Below are positions 47,328 to 56,129 of a stretch of DNA of 64,000 bases, piece by piece (within the stretch, counting starts at the first letter, position 1; every line of letters starts with the position of its first letter). A model generated the notes under the pieces. That model did not search any database. It saw only the letters and a program-made list of their open reading frames with translations, and was not told where the DNA came from. Source of the DNA: Pseudomonas farris (GTDB taxonomy: Bacteria; Pseudomonadota; Gammaproteobacteria; Pseudomonadales; Pseudomonadaceae); contig NZ_JAHSTV010000001.1 of assembly GCF_019145235.1 (NCBI RefSeq), forward strand, positions 434,001 to 498,000, in the 5' to 3' direction. The position numbers and the translations under genes were made by a program.

Positions 47328-50300
47328 ATGACTGCCTTTTTCATTTACCCCCCAGAGCAACTCGCGGTCCTGAAGCAAGAAAGCCCGCAACACCGGGTCG
47401 ACTTGTTTGCCGAGGTCAGGTCGGGTGGCCTGTTCACGGAGAATGGAATACTCAGACTATTCCCCATTCTGATTCCCGGCTGGCATGTGGTTGACTATCC
47501 TGCGGCATCGCACGGGATCAATGCCGACAAGACCGCAAATCCTGGGCCGGGATGGTGGGCACTGATCCCTTCCTATTTATTGATGGAGGAAGGCGACACA
47601 ATTAACCTGTACATGGGTAAGCGACTGGAACCCGGTCAGCTTCCAGACCCGGCAGATCAAGGCACATTGATCAAGACTACGATCGTCCCGCAAAACCACA
47701 ACAACGAAGATATCTTCAGTTTCATTCATGAACGCTTTATCGAAAGACCGGGTATCCATCTGATGTGGTACACCATCGAGCGCACCAGTGGGAATCTGGA
47801 ACGTTCGGATGAGATAACCGTGTGGTTCAAGACGACTTACCCGGACAGCCTTGATCCGACCGGAAAATCCGATGAACGCGTTACTTTGCGGGCGCCAGTG
47901 TTTCCGGCCATTATCGATGAGGCGATGGTAGAGGCTGGTGTTGATGTCGTTATTCCCGCTTGGCTAATCATGACCGTCGGTGACGTTATTACCCTCTGGT
48001 TTGGCAATCAAATCATCGAATACATCCTCAAGAGTGAAGAGGTCGGTCGGGACATCGTGATATTTGTGGCGTCTGCCATCCTCAAGTTGATCGGTCCCGC
48101 TGACCCGTTGTTGGCGAAATACCAGATCCGTGACCAAGTACACAACAGCAGCCTTACGTCCAAAACAGGTGAAGGAAAACTGGTTCCGGATGTCACCTAC
48201 CTTGAAGCACCTTCAGTTCCTGGCTCAGTCAACAATGTGATCAAAATCGACGATCTCAATGGCGAACCCATGAAAGTTGAAGTCTTCGTGGAGCGTGCCG
48301 ACGCCATCGCTGGAGACAAGGTGGTATTGACCCTTTACGACTCCACCACCGGACTCACTCAGTCCTATGGTCCGATGGATTACCAAAGAGGCATCGTCAC
48401 GTTCGAGGTGCCTTACGAAACAGTGAAGGCTCTGGCGATAATCAAACTCGACTACGAACGCATAAGAGTATCGGCGGGCATAGAGGAACGAACCCCGTCC
48501 TACTCCTGTTTTCTGGAGCTGATCGGCGAAAAGTACCGCGCTCCCGCCCCCACTGCCCCGCAAGCTCACGGAGCAGTCTTATCGTCAGACTTGCCAGAAA
48601 CCGTTGTCTACGCCGGGCCGGGAATTGAAGGTTTGGTGGTCGGTGACAAGGTGAGACTGACCTGCTTGAGTACAAGCGCCGGCGGCACCACTCGCCTGCA
48701 AACCTACGAACGGTTTGTCACCTCGTCAATGGAGATTCCAGGGGTAGGGATCGTGGTGCCATTCGATTGGGAAACCACACATCTTGATACCTTTCAGAAC
48801 GGTTCGGCCAAGCTGTCCTATACGGTCACCGGCATCGGACATGCCACAGTCCTGGAATCCTACGTCAGTTGGCTGCGCATCGCTCAAGTGACACATACCC
48901 TGGGCGTCGTCGATGTCGGCAAGGATGAAAACGGGGTACTCGATCCGAAAGACACTCCCTACGGCACTCCGGCCATTTGCCCGGCGACGGCCCACACGCG
49001 GATTGGCCATGAAGCGGAGATCCAGGTCCGAAGAGACGACGGCACCCTCGTATTTATGGACTCATTGTCGGTTACCGCAGACAACGTCGGCAAAGACCTT
49101 GAATTTCGGTTCTCGCTGGAACTCATCAAGTCACTGTTCAATCTAGTGATCCGTGTGTACTGGTTTATCAAACGCCCCGGGGAACTGCCGCTGACAGCAC
49201 CCGAACTGGTGTTGCGAATCGGATCCAAGGCGTTGGTACTGCCGCCACCCAAGCTAGTGCAGGCTTCGCCTGGCAATATCATCAACCCGCAGAACACTCA
49301 GAAAAATGCCACGGTTGAAGTCAGCTATACCGGAATGGACCCCAGCCATCGCGTCACCCTCTTCGTCATAGGGCGCGAGGGTTTTGGCAGCCCAATCCTT
49401 GCGACACTTCAAGGAAGCGCCAGTGGATTGTTGTTCTTCACGCTGCTTCTTACCGCAATACCCGCCAATATGCGGACATTCATGTCCTTTCGGTATGTCG
49501 TGACTCAGGAAGGGATACATGACCAAAGCTCCCCGGTCACCAAGTATGAAGTCACCTCCATTCCCGCTCCCGAAATCAACTACCCGCGCATGAGCATTGC
49601 CGAGGCACCGGATCACAAGGTGCTCAATCTCAACAAGTTCACAGGTGACGCTCACTGGACGCTGATCCCTTGGCTGTTCATTGCCGTTGGGACCCTAATG
49701 CGCGTAGCCCTGAGCGGCCAGAAACAGGACGGCAGCGAGTACGTGATCATGCTGTTCGACGGCGTCATCAACGCCAATCATGTCAACGCTGGACTAAGCG
49801 GTGTCATCGACCGGGCGCAACTCAAACAGTACAAGGACGGTACGCAAGTGTTCGGTTTGTCGGTGGCCAACTTCAGCGACAGGGGTGGTGCCGATACGTT
49901 CTTCCCCATGCGGGAACTGACGATCAAAACCGAAATGCCGGCCAAGCCGGTGATAACCCAACTGATCGATGAAGCCCCCCCTATTCTTGGTCAGGTCGTC
50001 AACGGCGGCAGCACCGACGATACAAGGCCGCGGTTAATTGGCACAGGTACGCCGGGCAGCAAAGTCATCCTGAAAAAGAACAGCGTTACTCTGGTCACCC
50101 TCACAGTTGACCCCAACGGTATCTGGAATGAGAAAGTGAATCTGGGCTTGGGCAAACACACGCTGACCGCCACAGTCGAAGGCAGCAATCCGGCAGAGGT
50201 CTCCGCCCCGTGGGTGGTGACAGTGATTCAGGACTATGTTCACTTCACCGGTTTTGAGCATGATACCAACGGATGGGCCATAGGCGAGGCGGGCCGACTA

Positions 50301-50672
50301 TCCGGGCGGGTCCTCCAAAATATGTACGTGGTCAATACTACGCACCCAGGCAATCACGCCGGTGAGTTGCTGTTAAAACACCATCCTTTGATCAAAGGCG
50401 CGAGATATCACTTTTCCTGTTACGTGTATAACTTTGCGATCAACAGTTACGACACAGATCCGAAGCTACGCTTACGAGTGGACGCCAACCTGGATATTGG
50501 TCCTATTCCAGTGCCTAAGAGAACATGGAAGCTGATAGAGGGTAGCTTTGTCGCCGTCACAAGTGGCATGACGATCTTCAGAATCTTCAACCTTGAAAAT
50601 CAGAACATCGGCAACGATTTCTACCTCGACCATCTGCAAGTCAAACAGATCGGCAACGGTACACAGGCATGA
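47328..50672 (+). CDS. large Ig-like repeat protein
   Basis: This is a 1114-residue protein built from repeated beta-sandwich-like units. Spaced segments of the type PxFPxI(I/D)EA...VVIPAWLIMxVGDxITLWFG and TLIPWLFIAVGTLMRVALSG recur at about residues 75-115, 190-240 and 780-830. A bacterial Ig-like domain occupies about 871-950 (DDTRPRLIGTGTPGSKVILKK). A C-terminal jelly-roll/carbohydrate-binding-like domain follows (about 960-1110, GFEHDTNGW...FYLDHLQVKQI). No signal peptide, LPxTG or type I secretion repeats are visible. Base composition is lower in GC than flanking genes. It follows the toxin-like gene by 240 bases, in the same direction. Possibly a surface or secreted binding protein. 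Confidence 0.75.
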   Translation: MTAFFIYPPEQLAVLKQESPQHRVDLFAEVRSGGLFTENGILRLFPILIPGWHVVDYPAASHGINADKTANPGPGWWALIPSYLLMEEGDTINLYMGKRLEPGQLPDPADQGTLIKTTIVPQNHNNEDIFSFIHERFIERPGIHLMWYTIERTSGNLERSDEITVWFKTTYPDSLDPTGKSDERVTLRAPVFPAIIDEAMVEAGVDVVIPAWLIMTVGDVITLWFGNQIIEYILKSEEVGRDIVIFVASAILKLIGPADPLLAKYQIRDQVHNSSLTSKTGEGKLVPDVTYLEAPSVPGSVNNVIKIDDLNGEPMKVEVFVERADAIAGDKVVLTLYDSTTGLTQSYGPMDYQRGIVTFEVPYETVKALAIIKLDYERIRVSAGIEERTPSYSCFLELIGEKYRAPAPTAPQAHGAVLSSDLPETVVYAGPGIEGLVVGDKVRLTCLSTSAGGTTRLQTYERFVTSSMEIPGVGIVVPFDWETTHLDTFQNGSAKLSYTVTGIGHATVLESYVSWLRIAQVTHTLGVVDVGKDENGVLDPKDTPYGTPAICPATAHTRIGHEAEIQVRRDDGTLVFMDSLSVTADNVGKDLEFRFSLELIKSLFNLVIRVYWFIKRPGELPLTAPELVLRIGSKALVLPPPKLVQASPGNIINPQNTQKNATVEVSYTGMDPSHRVTLFVIGREGFGSPILATLQGSASGLLFFTLLLTAIPANMRTFMSFRYVVTQEGIHDQSSPVTKYEVTSIPAPEINYPRMSIAEAPDHKVLNLNKFTGDAHWTLIPWLFIAVGTLMRVALSGQKQDGSEYVIMLFDGVINANHVNAGLSGVIDRAQLKQYKDGTQVFGLSVANFSDRGGADTFFPMRELTIKTEMPAKPVITQLIDEAPPILGQVVNGGSTDDTRPRLIGTGTPGSKVILKKNSVTLVTLTVDPNGIWNEKVNLGLGKHTLTATVEGSNPAEVSAPWVVTVIQDYVHFTGFEHDTNGWAIGEAGRLSGRVLQNMYVVNTTHPGNHAGELLLKHHPLIKGARYHFSCYVYNFAINSYDTDPKLRLRVDANLDIGPIPVPKRTWKLIEGSFVAVTSGMTIFRIFNLENQNIGNDFYLDHLQVKQIGNGTQA

Positions 50673-50706
50673 ACCATTCGGGCTCACAAGAGTTATGCCG
50701 CACAAA

Positions 50707-50741
50707 ACAAAACCGCCTCTGATGCCAGAGGCGGTTTGTTT
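50707..50741. terminator. bidirectional terminator Ig-like gene / metE
   Basis: ACCGCCTC and GAGGCGGT form the stem, flanked by an A-rich side and GTTTGTTT, between convergent genes. Confidence 0.85.
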
Positions 50742-50754
50742 GCCAGTTCTCCAA

Positions 50755-53067
50755 TCAAGCCCGTTGACTGCGCAACTGCCGCGCCGCCGCCACCATGTTG
50801 ACCAACGCCGCCTCAGTCTCCGGCCAGGCACGGGTCTTCAACCCGCAATCGGGATTGACCCACAACCGCTCGGCCGGAATTCGCTTCACCGCTTTGCTCA
50901 TCAACTTCACCATCTCGGCGGTGTCTGGCACCCGTGGCGAGTGGATGTCATAGACGCCCGGGCCGATGTCGTTCGGGTAGTCAAACGCCTCGAAGGCTTC
51001 CAGCAGTTCCATGTCCGAGCGCGAGGTTTCGATGGTGATCACGTCGGCATCCATGGCGGCGATGGACTGGATCACGTCGTTGAATTCGCTGTAGCACATG
51101 TGGGTGTGGATCTGGGTTTCGTCGCGCACGCCCGATGCACTCAGACGGAAGGCTTCCACCGCCCAGTCGAGGTATTCCTGCCATTGCGCCCGGCGTAGCG
51201 GCAGCCCTTCACGGAACGCGGCTTCGTCGATCTGGACGATTTTGATGCCGGCGTTTTCCAGGTCCACCACTTCATCGCGCAAGGCCAGGGCCAGTTGCTG
51301 CGCCTGAATTTTGCGCGAGACGTCTTCGCGCGGGAACGACCACATCAGCATGGTCACGGGACCGGTGAGCATGCCTTTCATGACCTTGTCGGTCAGGCTC
51401 TGGGCATAGGAGATCCAGTCGACCGTCATCGGCTTCGGACGGCTCAGGTCGCCATAAATTATCGCCGGTTTGACGCAGCGCGAACCGTAGCTCTGGACCC
51501 AGCCGAATCGGGTGAACAAGTAGCCGTCCAGTTGTTCGGCGAAGTACTCGACCATGTCGTTGCGCTCGGCTTCACCGTGTACCAATACGTCCAGGCCCAG
51601 GCGTTCCTGGATTTGCACGGCGTGGCGGATTTCGCTGTGCATGGCATCGGTGTAATCGTTGGCCGACAGCTTGCCTTGCTTGAAGGCCTGGCGCGCCAGA
51701 CGGATCGAACCCGTCTGCGGAAACGAGCCAATGGTGGTGGTCGGGAACGCCGGCAGTTTCAACCGTGCCTGTTGTTGTTCGATGCGTTTGGCAAACGGCG
51801 AGTGACGTTGGCTGTCCGCTGCGCCGATGGCGTTGATTCGGGCTTGAACATCCTCTTTGTGGATACGCGAAGATTGGGCGCGACTGGCCGCAATGGCGCG
51901 GCTTTCGGCCAGGGCGGTTTGTACTTTGGGCGCTTGCGGGTCGTTGAGGGCATCACGCAGCACGGCGATTTCACCGCACTTCTGCACGGCAAACGCCAGC
52001 CAGCTTTTCAGTTCCGGATCGAGTTTGTCTTCACGATCCAGGTCCACCGGGCTGTGCAGCAGCGAGCAGGAACTGCTGACCCACAAGTTATCGCCAAAAC
52101 GCTCCTGAGCCGGCTGCAGTTGCGCGAGGACTTGCTCCAGCTCGCAGCGCCAGACGTTGCGGCCGTTAACCAGACCTACCGAGAGAATCTTGTAGGTCGG
52201 CAGGCGATCCAGCACTTGGCCAAGTTGATCCGGCGCGCGCACCGCGTCGATGTGCAAGCCTTGCACTGGCAGGCTGACAGCCAGGCCAAGGTTGTCTTCC
52301 AGGCCACTGAAGTAGGTCGCCACGAGTTTTTTCAGCGGCGAGTATTGGAGGATGTGATAAGCGCGCTCGAAGGCATTTTTCCAGGCCTGTGGCAGGTCGA
52401 GGGTCAGGATCGGTTCGTCGATCTGCACCCACTCCACGCCTTGGGCAGCAAGGCGACCGAGGATTTCGCCATAGATCGGCAGCAGGCGCTCCAGCAGGTC
52501 GAGTTTGTCGAAGCCATCACCCTTCGCCTTGCCCAGCCACAGGTAAGTCAACGGGCCGATGATCACCGGTTTGACGTTGTGGCCAAGGGCCTTGGCTTCT
52601 TCGACTTCGTCGAACAGCTGTTCCCAGCTCAGTTTGAACTGTTGATCAGCGCTGAACTCCGGGACCAGGTAGTGGTAGTTGGTGTCGAACCACTTGGTCA
52701 GTTCTTGAGCATATTGCGCCTTGCCATGATCACCGCCGCAGCAAGCCGCGCTAGCGCCACGGGCCATGGCGAACAAGGTGTCGAGTGTCGGCAGGCCACG
52801 GGAATCCTTGGCACTGTCGAAACGCTCGGGGATGACACCGAAGGTCAGGGAGTGAGTCAGCACCTGGTCGTACCAGGCGAAGTCGCCCACGGGCAGCAGG
52901 TCGATGCCAGCGTCTTTTTGCAATTGCCAGTGGGTGGCACGCAATTGATGGCCGACGCTTTTCAATGCGTCCTGATCGAGGTCACCCTTCCAGTAGGATT
53001 CGAGGGCTTTTTTCAGTTCGCGGTCGGCGCCGATGCGCGGAAAACCGAGTGTGTGGGCCAAGGCCAT
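50755..53067 (-). CDS. metE: cobalamin-independent methionine synthase
   Basis: This enzyme transfers a methyl group from methyltetrahydropteroyl-polyglutamate to homocysteine, making methionine without vitamin B12. The 770-residue product has the duplicated barrel. The zinc ligands are in the C-terminal half: HMCYSEF and, near the end, [18 protein letters not shown] marks the start of the second barrel. The start at 53067 ([13 protein letters not shown]) is the family start; the frame extends 22 codons upstream into the regulatory gap. metR lies divergently upstream. Confidence 0.97.
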   Translation of the reverse strand: MALAHTLGFPRIGADRELKKALESYWKGDLDQDALKSVGHQLRATHWQLQKDAGIDLLPVGDFAWYDQVLTHSLTFGVIPERFDSAKDSRGLPTLDTLFAMARGASAACCGGDHGKAQYAQELTKWFDTNYHYLVPEFSADQQFKLSWEQLFDEVEEAKALGHNVKPVIIGPLTYLWLGKAKGDGFDKLDLLERLLPIYGEILGRLAAQGVEWVQIDEPILTLDLPQAWKNAFERAYHILQYSPLKKLVATYFSGLEDNLGLAVSLPVQGLHIDAVRAPDQLGQVLDRLPTYKILSVGLVNGRNVWRCELEQVLAQLQPAQERFGDNLWVSSSCSLLHSPVDLDREDKLDPELKSWLAFAVQKCGEIAVLRDALNDPQAPKVQTALAESRAIAASRAQSSRIHKEDVQARINAIGAADSQRHSPFAKRIEQQQARLKLPAFPTTTIGSFPQTGSIRLARQAFKQGKLSANDYTDAMHSEIRHAVQIQERLGLDVLVHGEAERNDMVEYFAEQLDGYLFTRFGWVQSYGSRCVKPAIIYGDLSRPKPMTVDWISYAQSLTDKVMKGMLTGPVTMLMWSFPREDVSRKIQAQQLALALRDEVVDLENAGIKIVQIDEAAFREGLPLRRAQWQEYLDWAVEAFRLSASGVRDETQIHTHMCYSEFNDVIQSIAAMDADVITIETSRSDMELLEAFEAFDYPNDIGPGVYDIHSPRVPDTAEMVKLMSKAVKRIPAERLWVNPDCGLKTRAWPETEAALVNMVAAARQLRSQRA

Positions 53068-53132
53068 GGTAAGAGTTCTCTCTATAAAGGACGCTATAAA
53101 ACATGGTGCTATTGTCGACAGCCCACCCAGCA

Positions 53133-53145
53133 TGAGACAAACTCA
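53133..53145. promoter_or_regulatory. candidate MetR site in metE-metR intergenic region
   Basis: TGAGACAAACTCA is a TGAG-N5-CTCA palindrome, close to the MetR consensus TGAA-N5-TTCA with symmetric changes. It lies in the 120-base gap between the divergent metE and metR starts. Confidence 0.45.
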
Positions 53146-53187
53146 ACCTTTTCGTGTTGATCACAAGTTTTCCTCATGGAGCCCCCG

Positions 53188-54105
53188 GTGCTTGAAATCC
53201 GTCACCTGAAAACCCTGCACGCCCTGCGCGACGCCGATAGCCTGGTGGATGCGGCCGACCGCTTGCACCTGACCCAGTCGGCACTGTCCCACCAGTTCAA
53301 GGAGCTGGAAGAGCGAATGGGCATGCAGCTGTTCGTGCGCAAGACCAAACCGGTGCGTTTCACCAGTGCCGGCTTGCGCCTGCTGCAACTGGCCGACGCC
53401 ACCCTGCCATTGCTGCGCGGCGCCGAGCGTGACATTGCGCGGCTGGCCGGCGGCACTGCGGGGCGTTTACACATGGCGATCGAGTGCCACAGTTGCTTTC
53501 AGTGGCTGATGCCGACCATCGACCAGTTCCGCGATGCCTGGCCGGAAGTCGAGCTGGACCTGGCCTCGGGCTTCTCCTTCGCCCCGCTGCCGGCGCTGGC
53601 CCGGGGCGACCTGGACCTGGTGGTGACCTCCGACCCGCTGGAACTGGTCGGGATCACTTACGTGCCGTTGTTCACCTACGAAGCCATGCTTGCAGTGGCT
53701 AATCAGCATCGTTTGGCGAGCAAACCGTACATCGTGCCCGAAGATTTGCTCACGGAAACCTTGATCACCTACCCGGTGGAGCGTGATCGGCTGGACATCT
53801 TCACCCGCTTCCTCGAACCGGCTGACATCGAACCAGCCCAGGTCCGCACCTCGGAACTGACGGTGATGATGATGCAACTGGTGGCCAGCGGTCGCGGTGT
53901 CTGCGGCATGCCTCATTGGGCGCTGCATGAATACAGCTCACGGGGTTATGTGAAGGCTAAACGGCTGGGGGAAAAAGGCTTGTTCGCGACGCTCTACGCA
54001 GGGATTCGCGCCGACATGCTTGATGCTCCATACATGCGCGACTTTTTGCTGACGGCCAAGGACACGTCGTTTTCGACGCTGGATGGGGTTAGTGCTGTTC
54101 GCTGA
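53188..54105 (+). CDS. metR: LysR-family regulator MetR
   Basis: This is a transcriptional activator of methionine genes that responds to homocysteine. The 305-residue product has an N-terminal winged HTH (residues 1-60, RHLKTLHALRDADSLVDAADRLHLTQSALSHQFKELE) and a LysR substrate domain (about 90-295). I chose the GTG at 53188 because GGAG lies six bases upstream and MetR proteins begin (M/V)LEIRHLKTL; an ATG at 53176 would add four residues. The position divergent from metE supports the MetR assignment. Confidence 0.93.
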   Translation: MLEIRHLKTLHALRDADSLVDAADRLHLTQSALSHQFKELEERMGMQLFVRKTKPVRFTSAGLRLLQLADATLPLLRGAERDIARLAGGTAGRLHMAIECHSCFQWLMPTIDQFRDAWPEVELDLASGFSFAPLPALARGDLDLVVTSDPLELVGITYVPLFTYEAMLAVANQHRLASKPYIVPEDLLTETLITYPVERDRLDIFTRFLEPADIEPAQVRTSELTVMMMQLVASGRGVCGMPHWALHEYSSRGYVKAKRLGEKGLFATLYAGIRADMLDAPYMRDFLLTAKDTSFSTLDGVSAVR

Positions 54106-54150
54106 AACCCTGTCGATTCTGATCAAAGTTGAAGGGTGATTGTTCAGGCC

Positions 54151-54312
54151 TCATCGCGGGCAAGCCCGCTCCCACAAATATCTACTTTGACCAGAAAATT
54201 TGTGAACGACATCGATTACTGTGGGAGCGGGCTTGCCCGCGAAAGCGGTGTGTCAGCCGACATCAATGCTCGATTTGAAACCGTCTTCGCGGGCAAGCCT
54301 CGCTCCTACAAG
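54151..54312. repeat. REP half plus REP pair 7
   Basis: A single REP unit (54151-54177, GCGGGCAAGCCCGCTCCCAC) is followed by a full inverted pair (54219-54312). These use GGGCTTGCCCGCGAAAG instead of the TTGCTCGCG variant; the right arm is degenerate (CCTCGCTCCTACA). Confidence 0.85.
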
Positions 54313-54326
54313 GGATCGGGGTGGTT

Positions 54327-54824
54327 TTAGAGTTCGCGCCACATATGGATCTTGTCGAAATAGTCTTCGCCGACCCGCACTGCTAGCGGCTCAAGCCCGA
54401 ACTGCACGAAGCCGCAACGCTGATACAGCTTGAAGGCGGCTTCATTACCGGCGGTGACGGTCAACTGGATCAGCCTCAGGCCCTGATGGGTCTGCGCTTC
54501 AGCCAACGCGGCCTGAACCAATCGATAGCCGAGTCCTCGCTGGCGAACCGCACCCGAAACGTACATGCCAAACAGCGTCGCCTTGTGCCTGGCCTTTTCC
54601 CGAGGTTCGAACGCCAGGCCGACGATGCCCGCCAACTTGCCCTCCTCGAACGCACCAAGTACCCGGTCCAGCTTGCTGGTCAGGCGCGATTCCCACCAAC
54701 TCAGCGGCATCACCGCGCGCTCGCGCACGCTGGAAGTAAACGCCTGAGGATGCAAGTCATAGGCCTCAAGCATCAGCGCCCGATAATCCAGGGCATGACT
54801 GGCATCAAGCCGTTGAATCCACAT
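54327..54824 (-). CDS. GNAT-family N-acetyltransferase
   Basis: This is a 165-residue acetyl-CoA-dependent acetyltransferase. The core has LAGIVGLAFEP (beta 2-4), the CoA-binding AVRQRGLGYRLVQAAL and the later LTVTAGNEAAFKLYQRCGF. The substrate is unknown. It is separated by two bases from the LysE-type gene upstream and is probably co-transcribed with it and the Nudix gene. Confidence 0.92.
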   Translation of the reverse strand: MWIQRLDASHALDYRALMLEAYDLHPQAFTSSVRERAVMPLSWWESRLTSKLDRVLGAFEEGKLAGIVGLAFEPREKARHKATLFGMYVSGAVRQRGLGYRLVQAALAEAQTHQGLRLIQLTVTAGNEAAFKLYQRCGFVQFGLEPLAVRVGEDYFDKIHMWREL

Positions 54825-54826
54825 CT

Positions 54827-55465
54827 TCAGGCCGCTCGCCGTTGCTCAAGCATCAAGCGCACCGCCAACCCGGACAGCACGAAGCCCATGAAGTAACGTT
54901 GCATCGCCAGCCAGTTCGGGTTGTTGACGAACCAAGACGCGATGCCCGCGGCAAACAGCGCGATCAGCAGGTTGACGCTGAAGCTCACGCTGATCTGGGT
55001 CAGGCCGAGGATGATGCTCTGGGTAAACACCGAACCGTGCTCAGGGGTAATGAACTGCGGAAACACCGACAGGTAAAACACCGCGATCTTCGGGTTCAGC
55101 GCGCTGGTGAGAAAGCCCATGGTGATCAACTTGCGCGACGAATCCGCCGGCAACTGCTGCGCCTCGAACGGCGAGCGCGCACCGGGCTTGACCGCCTGCC
55201 AGGCCAGCCACAGCAAGTACAGCGCGCCGGCCCACTTCAACACTTCATAAGCCATCGGCACTGCCACGAACACCGCGGTCAAACCCGCGGCGGCCGCGAA
55301 CAGGTGCACTAAAAACCCCGCGACCACGCCGAGCAACGAAGTCACCCCGGCCTTGCGGCCCTGGCAGATTGAACGAGAGATCAGGTAGATCATGTTTGGC
55401 CCGGGCGTGAGCACCATCAACAGCGCCGCGGCGGCGAAAATCAGCAAGTCTTGAAGCGGGATCAT
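54827..55465 (-). CDS. LysE-family amino-acid exporter
   Basis: This is an inner-membrane exporter of the LysE/RhtB family. The 212-residue product has about six membrane helices and the signature LTPGPNMIYLISRSICQGRKAG near residue 20. GGAGG lies six bases before the ATG at 55465 and directly abuts the ATG at 55471, so the former is the better start. Export of an amino acid or derivative is inferred from the family only. Confidence 0.93.
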   Translation of the reverse strand: MIPLQDLLIFAAAALLMVLTPGPNMIYLISRSICQGRKAGVTSLLGVVAGFLVHLFAAAAGLTAVFVAVPMAYEVLKWAGALYLLWLAWQAVKPGARSPFEAQQLPADSSRKLITMGFLTSALNPKIAVFYLSVFPQFITPEHGSVFTQSIILGLTQISVSFSVNLLIALFAAGIASWFVNNPNWLAMQRYFMGFVLSGLAVRLMLEQRRAA

Positions 55466-55488
55466 GGGCATCCTCCGTCCTTGGACGA

Positions 55489-55923
55489 TCAGGCAGTTTC
55501 GATCAGTGAGGCTCGATAAAACGGCAAGATCAGGTCCCGTGTCAATGGCGCCAGCGTGACATCGCCGTCGGTGGCCGGATCGATCCAGCGCACCTCTTCG
55601 ATCTCCGCCGCTGGGGAAACGTGCGAATCGATGATCAGTTGATAGAGTTCGGCCTGTACGACATAACCCGGCTCATTGGCGGCCGGTGCCGAGAATTGCC
55701 CCAGGTAGGCAGCGTGCGCCGGATCGATGACCAACCCCAGTTCCTCTTCCAGCTCACGGGCGAGGGCATGGACCGGTTGCTCATGGGCCTCGATCTTGCC
55801 CCCCGGCTGCATGAACGCCTGGGTGCCGCGCTTGCGCACCAGCAGGGTGCGACCGTCGGGGCCGATCAGCAGGGCAGCGGCAATGCGGATGAGGCGGGGC
55901 GAAGCAGCGGATGAATGCGTCAT
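55489..55923 (-). CDS. Nudix hydrolase
   Basis: This 144-residue protein hydrolyses a nucleoside-diphosphate-linked substrate. The Nudix box GX5EX7REUXEEXGU is complete (GGKIEAHEQPVHALARELEEELGL, about residues 41-64). The substrate is not predictable. It lies 23 bases upstream of the LysE-type gene in the same direction. Confidence 0.92.
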   Translation of the reverse strand: MTHSSAASPRLIRIAAALLIGPDGRTLLVRKRGTQAFMQPGGKIEAHEQPVHALARELEEELGLVIDPAHAAYLGQFSAPAANEPGYVVQAELYQLIIDSHVSPAAEIEEVRWIDPATDGDVTLAPLTRDLILPFYRASLIETA

Positions 55924-56012
55924 GAATCAGGATTGGCCTTGGGTAAAAGCAGCAAGGATCACATGCATGCCGGTTCTTCGTCACGCCGAAAAAGCATTTG
56001 CCTAGCGCCAAA

Positions 56013-56104
56013 CTGTGGGAGCGGGCTTGCTCGCGAAAGCGGTGTATCAGCCAACATTAATGTTGAATATAAAACCGTCTTCGCGAGCAAGCCCGCTCCC
56101 ACAT
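56013..56104. repeat. REP pair 8
   Basis: Inverted REP units of the GCTTGCTCGCGAAAG type with centre CAACATTAATGTTGAAT lie upstream of the Nudix gene and beyond the 3' end of the REC-HD gene. Confidence 0.9.
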
Positions 56105-56129
56105 TGGATCTGTGCAAAGGCCAGGAAGC

